From Acidobacteriota bacterium (lineage in GTDB: Bacteria; Acidobacteriota; Blastocatellia; UBA7656), in assembly GCA_038040445.1 (NCBI GenBank), contig JBBPIG010000015.1, positions 62,001-126,000 on the forward strand: a stretch of DNA of 64,000 nt, in the 5' to 3' direction. The notes under the pieces were generated by a model, which had not been told where the DNA came from, made no database searches, and saw only the letters and a program-made list of their open reading frames with translations. Position 1 is the first letter of the stretch, and every line of letters starts with the position of its first letter. A program made the translations under genes and the position numbers. Positions 1-7,147 of this stretch are shown piece by piece.

Positions 1-2
1 CG

Positions 3-524
3 ACCTTCTCTGACTGGTGGGCGTACAAGCTCGAAGCATACGACGCGATTCCCTACAACGCTGCTCTGATGGCATCGCGCGGAGTCATCGTCTCCTTGAA
101 CTCCGACTCGGATGAGCTTGCGCGGCGGCTCTATCTGGAAGCGGCGAAGGCGATGAAGTACGGCGGCGTCGCCGAAGAAGAGGCACTGCGAATGGTGACG
201 CTCAATCCAGCGATTCAGCTTGGCATACAGAAGCGAGTAGGCTCGATTGATGTTGGAAAGGACGCGGACCTGGTGATCTTCAGTCAGCATCCCTTTTCGG
301 TCTACACGGTGCCGGAGATGACGTTCATCGAAGGTGAGGTCTACTTTGACCGAAGTGAGGATCTCAAGCAGCGCGAGGTGCTCAAGCGCGAGAAGGCCGA
401 CTTGATAAAACGCGAACGTGACCAGCGTGGCGGGCCCCGGCCGCCTCGCCCCGAGAGGCCGGATGAGCCTCAGCCAAGACCGAATGAATCGCCTCGGCCA
501 AACGGGACCGAGCCGCAGAGTTGA
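3..524 (+). CDS. Amidohydrolase family protein, C-terminal part (5' end outside window)
   Basis: The reading frame is already open at base 3, so only the last 173 residues are present and the gene begins before the window. The segment has the end of an amidohydrolase barrel: a strand ending SLNSDSDE, where the Asp could be the metal-site acid, then a helix rich in [12 protein letters not shown], and the typical composite-domain return [19 protein letters not shown]. The C-terminus is a charged, Pro/Arg-rich tail with no known role. The next gene, 98 bp downstream on the same strand, belongs to the same superfamily, so the two probably form one unit. Substrate cannot be told; relatives are imidazolonepropionase-like or secreted dipeptidase-like enzymes. 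Confidence 0.85.
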   Translation, partial: TFSDWWAYKLEAYDAIPYNAALMASRGVIVSLNSDSDELARRLYLEAAKAMKYGGVAEEEALRMVTLNPAIQLGIQKRVGSIDVGKDADLVIFSQHPFSVYTVPEMTFIEGEVYFDRSEDLKQREVLKREKADLIKRERDQRGGPRPPRPERPDEPQPRPNESPRPNGTEPQS

Positions 525-622
525 AGGAGACGCGACGAAAACGAGTGTAGATTGCGCGGACTCTTAAGGCTCAGTATCCGGGCAGATTTAGGCTGGCAGC
601 GCGCGCTACGTTCAGGGAGAGA

Positions 623-1957
623 ATGATGAAGACGAAGAGAATGCTTGTTGCGATTACAATTTTGATTGGCGCTGGTGCGCTCGGCTTCGTTAGGTGCGGT
701 TCATCAGAGGTGTCGGCTCAGACTTCGGAGAGCTATGCGATCCGAAATGCGCGAATCATAACGGTGACCGGAGCAGTGATTGAGAGCGGCACGGTAGTGA
801 TTGTTAACGGAAAGATCGCGGCGGTCGGCGCGAATGCCTCAGTACCGTCGGGCGCGAAGGTCATCGACGGGAAGGGGCTCTCGGTCTATCCCGGAATGAT
901 CGATGCAGACACCGAGATCGGCTTGACTGAGATCGGGTCTGTGCCCGGCTCGGTTGACACGAACGAGATAGGCGATAACAACGCGAACATCCACGTAGAC
1001 GTCGCTATTCATCCCGACAGCTCGCACATCGCTGTAACTCGGGTGAACGGAGTTACGACTGCTCTTACCGCGCCGCGCGGCGGATTGATTGCGGGGCAGA
1101 GCGCGATCCTTAACCTCGACGGCTGGACCCCGCGGGAGATGGTGTTGAAATCGCCTGTTGCGATGCATATCAACTGGCCAGGCGGAGGCGGAGGGGGCGG
1201 CGGCGGCGGATTCGGCGGTTTCGGACAGCAACGCTCGGTCACAGAGTTGCGGCGGGAACAGGAGCGGCAGATTGAAAGCCTGAAAAAGATCCTGCGTGAT
1301 GCCGCGGCTTATGGTGATGCCAAGGACGCTCGCGCGAAGGATCCGAGCTTGCCGAAACAGGACGTTGACTTGAAGCTCGAAGCGTTGATTGCCGTGGTGC
1401 GCGGCCAGATGCCCGTCGTGATAAACGCGAACCTCGAGCGCGACATCAAAGCCGCCATCGCATTTGCCGGCGAGATGAAGCTCAGAGCAATCATCTCCGG
1501 TGGCATCGAAGCCTACAAAGTCGCGGACCAGCTCAAGGCCAAGAACATTCCGGTGATAGTCGGCCCGGTGCTGCGTATGCCGGTTAAGGAAGATGATCCG
1601 TATGACGCGGCTTTCACGAATGCCGGATTGCTGTCGAAGGCTGGCGTGAAGATCGCATTCCAGACTAACGATTCCGCTTATTCGAGGAATCTGCCTTATC
1701 ACGCCGGAATGGCCGCGGCGTTTGGTCTGCCGAAGGAAGAAGCGCTCAAGGCAGTGACGATTTATCCCGCGGAGATATTCGGCATTGCCGACCGCGTCGG
1801 CTCGATCGAACAAGGGAAGATCGCGAACCTGATAGTGACCGACGGCGATCCGCTCGAGATTAGGACGCAGATCAAGCACGTGTTCATCAACGGACGCGAT
1901 ATACCGCTCACCAGCAGACACACCGAGCTCTACGAGAAGTACAAGGCACGTCCTTAA
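623..1957 (+). CDS. Exported amidohydrolase-like protein lacking the usual HxH metal motif
   Basis: The 444-residue protein starts at ATG 623 behind an AGGGAGAG ribosome site. It has an N-terminal hydrophobic signal segment with likely cleavage after SAQ. The beta-sandwich part reads IRNARIITVTG and KVIDGKGLSVYPGMIDADTEIGL. In active amidohydrolases the last stretch is PGxIDxHxH; here both His are absent. A Gly-rich run sits near residue 193, followed by a charged helix. The end has the family's ALKAVTIYPAEIFGI and GSIEQGKIANLIVTDGDPL. Such metal-ligand-poor members are common in secreted tandem pairs with a normal amidohydrolase, as here. The catalytic role is unknown; it may be a partner subunit of the upstream protein. 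Confidence 0.88.
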   Translation: MMKTKRMLVAITILIGAGALGFVRCGSSEVSAQTSESYAIRNARIITVTGAVIESGTVVIVNGKIAAVGANASVPSGAKVIDGKGLSVYPGMIDADTEIGLTEIGSVPGSVDTNEIGDNNANIHVDVAIHPDSSHIAVTRVNGVTTALTAPRGGLIAGQSAILNLDGWTPREMVLKSPVAMHINWPGGGGGGGGGGFGGFGQQRSVTELRREQERQIESLKKILRDAAAYGDAKDARAKDPSLPKQDVDLKLEALIAVVRGQMPVVINANLERDIKAAIAFAGEMKLRAIISGGIEAYKVADQLKAKNIPVIVGPVLRMPVKEDDPYDAAFTNAGLLSKAGVKIAFQTNDSAYSRNLPYHAGMAAAFGLPKEEALKAVTIYPAEIFGIADRVGSIEQGKIANLIVTDGDPLEIRTQIKHVFINGRDIPLTSRHTELYEKYKARP

Positions 1958-2161
1958 AGACTAAAGGTAGAAGGCATAAGGCGAGAGTGCAGCCCCGTTG
2001 AGCGATCGGACGGCCTTCTACTTTCTGTCTTCCGCTTGGCAATCCCTACCCAGACCGCCGTACAAGCAACGCGGATTTCTTTCGGGCGACCGCTAGTGCG
2101 CCACACGAAGTTTCTTGTAGACTTGTCTGGGACGTTCGATCATCCCGGGAGCGAGCCAGCA

Positions 2162-3733
2162 ATGGTCACGACGATAAACGAGAAAGAAAACGTATCAACT
2201 GACAACCTGGACTTGATGCTGGCCGTGCTGCCGGGGCGAATCCGCGAAGGTCTCGGCCGCGCCGCCAACATGGCCTCACTCATCGAAGTGGTGCTCGATC
2301 TTGGACGTCAGCCGGAAGCTCGGTACACCGCGCACGCTCAATATCTTGACGATTCGCTCGTGACCCGCGAGGACCTTCAGTACGTCGCCAGCCGAGTCGG
2401 CCAGTTCACCCGCGACAACCGGGCGGGCATCGAACGCACGCTTCATCGCATATCCGCGATGCGCAACCGGCTCGGCGAGATCGTCGGACTCACCTGCCGG
2501 GTGGGCCGCGCGATCTATGGCACCGTTGACATCATCAGAGACATAGTCGAATCGGGCAAAAGCATTCTCCTGATGGGCAAGCCGGGCGTTGGCAAGACGA
2601 CCCTGCTGCGGGAAGCCGCGCGCGTGCTCGCCGACGACCTCGACAAGCGAGTGATCGTCGTCGACACCTCAAACGAGATCGCCGGCGACGGCGACGTTCC
2701 GCATCCGGGAATCGGGCGCGCTCGACGAATGCAGGTGCCCGAGCCGGAACACCAGCACGGAGTCATGATCGAAGCAGTCGAGAATCACATGCCGGAAGTC
2801 ATCGTCATCGACGAGATCGGAACCGCTCAAGAAGCGCTCGCCGCACGCACGATCGCCGAGCGCGGCGTGCAATTGATTGCCACGGTGCACGGCAACACGC
2901 TCGAGAATCTGATGATCAATCCGACCCTGTCGGATCTGGTCGGCGGGATTCACCCGGTGACATTGTCGGATGAAGAAGCGCGCCGGCGCGGCACGCAGAA
3001 GACGGTGCTCGAACGCAAAGCTCCTCCTACGTTCGACGTGCTCATCGAGATTCAAGACAAAGACCGCCTGGCAATTCATCGCGACGTCGCCGAGGCTGTC
3101 GATCAGATGCTCAGAGGCTTCCTGCCAAGCACGGAAGTCCGCGAACGCCGCGCGGGCGGCCAGGTCGCCATTACTCAACCGCTTTCGGCTGAGAGCGCGG
3201 GGTTGGGGTCGGAGCGGAGAGAAGCTAGACAAGAGATGCTGGGCCAGCCGGCCCGCGAGTCTCGCGCGAGGAAGGGCAAGCTCCTGCGCATCTACCCTTA
3301 CGCGATAAGCCGCGAGCGATTGGAGCGGGCTATCGAAGTACTCGGCTTGCCGGTAGCAGTGACGAACGATCTGGCGGAGGCCGACGTGTTACTCACGTTG
3401 AAGTCGCACGCAAAACGCCAATCTCAAAAGCTTCGGGAAGCGCGCGGCCACGCGGTCGAAGTCTTCACGCTCCGCAGCAATACGCTCACGCAGATGGAGA
3501 ACTTCCTGCGCGAAACTCTCGGCACGGCCGCGCGCGCCGGTAACGAAGACGCGGCTATGCAAGAGGTGGAAGACGCAGTCATTGAGGCGGTAGAGCGCCG
3601 TCGGCCGACGGAATTAGCGCCCCAGCCAAGACACATTCGCCGAATGCAACACCTCTACATTGAGCGAAGCGGACTGCAATCTGAAAGCAAAGGCCAGGAC
3701 CCCACGCGCCGAATAATTATCTATCCGCAGTGA
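2162..3733 (+). CDS. R3H domain AAA ATPase (ycf45/SpoIIIAA-like)
   Basis: A nucleic-acid-associated P-loop ATPase of the plant-plastid ycf45 type. The open frame reaches back to a TTG at 2036, but ATG 2162 has a GGGAG site about 10 nt upstream and gives the family-like start MVTTINEKEN (523 aa). Walker A is GKPGVGKTT, followed by TSNEIAGDGDVPHPGIG and Walker B VIVIDEIG; sensor-like ATVHGNTLENL follows. The C-terminal 80 residues carry an R3H-type single-strand nucleic-acid-binding module (RRMQH then RRIIIYPQ). Between them is a charged linker and a small alpha/beta unit (LLRIYPYAISRERLERAI). Its cellular job is not established. It stands alone between convergent or unrelated genes. Confidence 0.85.
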   Translation: MVTTINEKENVSTDNLDLMLAVLPGRIREGLGRAANMASLIEVVLDLGRQPEARYTAHAQYLDDSLVTREDLQYVASRVGQFTRDNRAGIERTLHRISAMRNRLGEIVGLTCRVGRAIYGTVDIIRDIVESGKSILLMGKPGVGKTTLLREAARVLADDLDKRVIVVDTSNEIAGDGDVPHPGIGRARRMQVPEPEHQHGVMIEAVENHMPEVIVIDEIGTAQEALAARTIAERGVQLIATVHGNTLENLMINPTLSDLVGGIHPVTLSDEEARRRGTQKTVLERKAPPTFDVLIEIQDKDRLAIHRDVAEAVDQMLRGFLPSTEVRERRAGGQVAITQPLSAESAGLGSERREARQEMLGQPARESRARKGKLLRIYPYAISRERLERAIEVLGLPVAVTNDLAEADVLLTLKSHAKRQSQKLREARGHAVEVFTLRSNTLTQMENFLRETLGTAARAGNEDAAMQEVEDAVIEAVERRRPTELAPQPRHIRRMQHLYIERSGLQSESKGQDPTRRIIIYPQ

Positions 3734-3946
3734 AGCTCACAGCGCGGGCTGTTGCGGGGGTCGAAACACATTGTTGGGCTATCTGGCCATTCGATTCTTC
3801 GGGCTCAACTGACTTCAAAGAATTCAACCGGTCTCGTGATGTTCTATCGCGCTCGAAGATTCGGAAAAAGAACCCAGACATAAAGCCGGTTTGACCATTC
3901 GGTGTTGCCACGTGTATACATGGGCTATCCCGGAAGGAGGAACACT

Positions 3947-4192
3947 ATGATGGTCTCGAGGGTTCAGCAATGGGGCAACAGCCAGGGGGTGCGCTTACCC
4001 AAGAACGTGCTCGATCTCGCTCACATCGCCGTCGGCGACGAGGTCGAGATCATAGTTGACGACCACCAGATCCTCGTTAAGAAAGTGCCGCGCGCCAAAT
4101 ACGACCTTGCCGAGCTCGTTTCTCGAATCCCAAAAGGCTACAGAGTCAAAGAGGTCAACTTCGGGCCGCCAGTCGGCAAAGAGGAGTGGTAA
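3947..4192 (+). CDS. AbrB/MazE-type antitoxin
   Basis: An 81-residue SpoVT-AbrB fold DNA-binding protein. The start at ATG 3947 is set by a strong GGAAGGAGG 7 nt upstream; the in-frame TTG at 3902 has no such site. The swapped-hairpin signature is clear: VQQWGNSQGVRLPKNVLDLA, then VGDEVEIIVDDHQILVKK. The C-terminal KYDLAELVSRIPKGYR is the toxin-binding tail seen in MazE proteins, and VKEVNFGPPVGKEEW resembles tails of MazE partners of MazF. A MazF-family ribonuclease would normally follow at once, but only a short broken remnant is visible, so this is an orphan or decayed module. Autoregulation of its own promoter is expected from the family. Confidence 0.9.
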   Translation: MMVSRVQQWGNSQGVRLPKNVLDLAHIAVGDEVEIIVDDHQILVKKVPRAKYDLAELVSRIPKGYRVKEVNFGPPVGKEEW

Positions 4193-4245
4193 GTGGCGCG
4201 CTACACGGGGTGAACCGCGCTGGCTCTTGTTAGCTCTGCACTAGA
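4193..4245 (+). pseudogene. Possible remnant of a mazF toxin gene
   Basis: Directly after the MazE stop codon a GTG opens a frame reading VARYTG and then a TGA. After that stop the same frame reads TALALVSSAL. MazF proteins usually begin with a similar basic RY segment and soon after contain a PALVLS-like strand, so this may be a start and a nearby strand joined by a deletion. The similarity is short and could be chance; the position immediately 3' of mazE is the main support. Confidence 0.25.
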
Positions 4246-4292
4246 GAACCACTGGCGAGGGGCCGGCTGCAATGGGTTCTTCGGCTGCAAGC

Positions 4293-5468
4293 TCACGGAA
4301 ACCGGACCACGACGTTTTCAAGCGGAATCTCCATCCGGCGCTCTTCAACCTTACCGTTTGGGAGCGGTTTCCAACTTGCTCCACTGTCCGTCAGCCCGCC
4401 GTCGCCTTGCTTTTCGAACAATTCAAAAACAAAGGGCAGACCCTCTGACCCGAGCGGCGAATCGGCCTCGCAGATTTGAAAGTGAAGATGTGGCCCGTCT
4501 GAGTTGCCGGAGTTTCCAACCAGCCCAAGAACCTCGCCTCGGCGCACTTTGTCGCCCACTTTGACGCGAATCTTACCTGGCTGCATATGAAAGTACATAG
4601 CATACCGGCCATTGCCGAGATCGAGTGTGACGTAATTGCCGCCTATCGTCTCGAGCGTGATTGGCACAGCCCTGGAATCGGTATCGGGTTTGTTCTCGGG
4701 GACCGAGTCATTAACCGACGCCACAACGGCATCAGCCACGGCAACAATTTCGGCTCCGTAGCCGAACCAATTCGCATTCTTCCCCACATCGCCAGACCAT
4801 AGCTGGCCGTTTGCTCCGAACTTGATCCAATCGATCGCGAACCGCTGTGCAATCCGAGCCTTCCCATCTACCGTGTTAATGGCGCGCCGGTGTTCATTCT
4901 CAGCCCGAGTGGACGGGCCGTTGGCTGCCATCCATCCTTCGCCGCGCAGTGGCGGGCCGATGACGAGCGGGGCGTCGCGGCGAACTTCGACGGATGCTCC
5001 CTCGACCGTCCTTTCGCCGTTCACTTTCTCTATCGCGAAGCCCAGGCGATGGCGCAAGGTTCGAGGAACGGCGGCGGTCGAGTCCACGGTGATCCACATG
5101 AAGACGACGGCCCGCATACCGCCGGCAATACGGCGTTTGTCGGGCAGTTTCTCGCCGGCGCCGGGACGGGACATTTGTTTGGCGAGGTCCTCACCCACCA
5201 AACGCGCGAGCGGAACGGCGTCCTGGTCATCGCCGAGAACTTCGACGCGAGTCAGTGTTAAGTCGCGGGCTGGTTTGTCAAAGTTAGTGATGTGCAGCTC
5301 GTAAACGAGATGGACTCTACCGTCAGCCTTAACAGGCATCGGGGCGACCGGAATGTAGAGATCAACCGGGACGGCAGAATGTGTTTGCGCCCTGCCCAAG
5401 GCGATCGAGAAGTGAAGCAGCAGCACTGCGCTAATTAATAACTTAACCCGCGTCGTAGTCCTTTTCAT
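4293..5468 (-). CDS. M23 family (LytM-like) peptidase with degenerate first zinc motif
   Basis: A 391-residue exported protein probably acting on peptidoglycan. I chose ATG 5468 because it has AGGGAGAG upstream and starts directly at a signal peptide (MKRTTTRVKLLISAVLLLHF, cleavage near GRAQ); the frame extends upstream without support. The N-terminal half is an immunoglobulin-like beta domain with no named family. The C-terminal M23 domain shows GNYVTLDLGNGRYAMYFHMQ, KVGDKVRRGEVLGLVGNSG and the HLHFQ zinc ligands. The usual first motif HxGxD is replaced by GYGAEIVAVADAVV, so full zinc coordination is doubtful. That degenerate form is seen in many proteins annotated as M23, and activity is uncertain. 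Confidence 0.85.
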   Translation of the reverse strand: MKRTTTRVKLLISAVLLLHFSIALGRAQTHSAVPVDLYIPVAPMPVKADGRVHLVYELHITNFDKPARDLTLTRVEVLGDDQDAVPLARLVGEDLAKQMSRPGAGEKLPDKRRIAGGMRAVVFMWITVDSTAAVPRTLRHRLGFAIEKVNGERTVEGASVEVRRDAPLVIGPPLRGEGWMAANGPSTRAENEHRRAINTVDGKARIAQRFAIDWIKFGANGQLWSGDVGKNANWFGYGAEIVAVADAVVASVNDSVPENKPDTDSRAVPITLETIGGNYVTLDLGNGRYAMYFHMQPGKIRVKVGDKVRRGEVLGLVGNSGNSDGPHLHFQICEADSPLGSEGLPFVFELFEKQGDGGLTDSGASWKPLPNGKVEERRMEIPLENVVVRFP

Positions 5469-5722
5469 CGAAGCTCTCCCTAAACGTCTCCGAGTGTGCG
5501 GCTGAAAAGCAGCCGAACTCTGAAAAGTTGGTCCCGGAGTCGTTCCTAATGCGGAGTTTCGGCCGCATGACACAAACGACTCTCGCGCTAAACTCAATAT
5601 GCTGGTGCTGGTGATCCTTGAGGCCTTGCCGGATTATACGGCTTACTGAGGGATTTGCAACGCCGAGGCCCCCGAAGCAACGACGAACACCATTGCTAAG
5701 AGGCTCACCAGGTTAGTTGCCG

Positions 5723-6580
5723 TTACTTGATCGGGCTGAATGCGTCCCAGTCGTAGGTGATGCCGAACGTAAGTCCGGTCTTGGGCGCGCGCTTTGACGT
5801 GCCGAAGATTCCCGCCGCATACCAGCGCACGCCGAGCGCGCGAATCTGCGCGCCCAATCGCGCTTCTGAAAAATCTTCGGTGCCCAGCGGCGCAGTCTTG
5901 CGCGTCGAGTGGAAGCCGTTCACTTCGCCAACGATGTTCACTCGGTCCGAAGCCGTGTAGATTCCCGCCAGTCCATACAACAGCACGTCGTTTTGCGAAG
6001 TCGATTCCAGCGGTACGGTCAGTATTCCCAAGCCAAGATTCCCAAACACATTCAACTTGTCCCCAACTCGTTTTCCCGCGGTGAACATGCCGTAGAAGCT
6101 TGTCGTGTTTGTGCCGATCCCTCGAGCTTGATTTGAGTTTGGCAGCTCGACGCCGAAACGAAATCCGACCGCGGGCGTCCGGCGCGACTCGTTACGGAGC
6201 TTGATTTTCATCCAGAGCCTCGCGTCGCCGACGTCATTAGTGTCCGCTTCGTTGGCCCCAAGCTTGAGCGCAATCGCCGAAGGACTGCGGCTCTTGATGG
6301 AAAGAAAATTCTGAAAGGTCCACTCGATCTGAAACTCGACGTTGGGGGCGAGGCCGAAGCTCAGCCTTGTGTCGGCGAGCCTGGTCACGTCGCCGCGCAG
6401 CCCTGAGAGAGTAAAACGCTGGTTCTGAAGGAACTCGAAACCTGTTTCGATGCGTATGACGCCGGGCTTGATGATGTCGACATCTTCGGTGATCAGCGGC
6501 CGCTGCTGCCCCGGCGCGCTTGCCGCAAGAGCCGAGATTGCTATTGAGACAACCAGCAATCTACCGAAACTGCGAGTCAT
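5723..6580 (-). CDS. Exported beta-barrel-like protein (phenol-degradation MetA-type)
   Basis: A 285-residue protein with a clear signal peptide (cleavage near ASAPGQ) followed by alternating amphipathic strands, typical of an outer-membrane barrel. RPLITEDVDIIKPGVIRIETGFEF at the start of the mature chain (residues 27-50) and FGITYDWDAFSPIK at the C-terminus fit the family often called putative MetA-pathway or transporter-like outer membrane protein. No catalytic motif is visible. It lies 254 bp downstream of the M23 peptidase start on the same strand, so any link is loose. Function unknown. Confidence 0.75.
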   Translation of the reverse strand: MTRSFGRLLVVSIAISALAASAPGQQRPLITEDVDIIKPGVIRIETGFEFLQNQRFTLSGLRGDVTRLADTRLSFGLAPNVEFQIEWTFQNFLSIKSRSPSAIALKLGANEADTNDVGDARLWMKIKLRNESRRTPAVGFRFGVELPNSNQARGIGTNTTSFYGMFTAGKRVGDKLNVFGNLGLGILTVPLESTSQNDVLLYGLAGIYTASDRVNIVGEVNGFHSTRKTAPLGTEDFSEARLGAQIRALGVRWYAAGIFGTSKRAPKTGLTFGITYDWDAFSPIK

Positions 6581-7147
6581 TTATCTATCTCCGAGTGCGC
6601 GATGATCCGGCGCCGACGCTTCTGAACTCGTGCCCCGATTGTATGGCGGTGAATTGGGTTTGTCAATTTTGCTTTCCGGCATTCACTTACATAATACACC
6701 TACATCGGACACCGCCCGTTTGAGCCAAGCTTGGAAAAGAGAATTCAACGGCCAATTCACGTTAGACCCTGAGACATGCAGGGATTGTTTTTGATACTGT
6801 TCATTACTCTAAGATTCTAATCCAGGCTTACAGACAAGAGGTTGCAATATTCACCATATAAAGTTGGCGATACTGCCCAGAAGGGTTACTCTAGGAGCTT
6901 TCAAACTAGGAGGATCAGCAACAACATCTTTGTTATTCGACCTGTCCGCTGATGAACTTGATCAACCGAAGAAGCTTTTATTAGAAGTTGAGTTAACACA
7001 TCCGGAGAAAAAGAAGTTAATGTTTCAAGTTGATTTGAAATGCTGAACTCGCCCTCCGGTTATGATTCACCAAAGAGCTTACCCTGGAATGAACGAAGTG
7101 AACTTGCACATTCAGCTTCGAGATTTTAGTGTGCATAGTGTCGAAGG
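6581..7147. other. AT-richer intergenic stretch before the NRPS-like gene
   Basis: About 570 bp without a convincing gene. Bases 6660-7060 are visibly richer in A and T than either neighbour. It must hold the divergent control regions of the barrel protein (minus) and the NRPS-like gene (plus). I could not fix a promoter with confidence. Confidence 0.5.
6864..7046 (+). CDS. Doubtful small ORF, 60 aa
   Basis: An open frame of 60 codons starting with TTG and lacking a visible ribosome site. The product (MAILPRRVTLGAFKLGG ... LMFQVDLKC) has no recognised motif. It could be a decayed remnant or a small cargo gene of the AT-richer segment. Listed only because the surrounding 570 bp has nothing else. 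Confidence 0.15.
   Translation: MAILPRRVTLGAFKLGGSATTSLLFDLSADELDQPKKLLLEVELTHPEKKKLMFQVDLKC

Noticed and set aside
839-1921. 360-codon minus-strand frame opposite the amidohydrolase
   Set aside because: Shadow frame without motifs or ribosome site.
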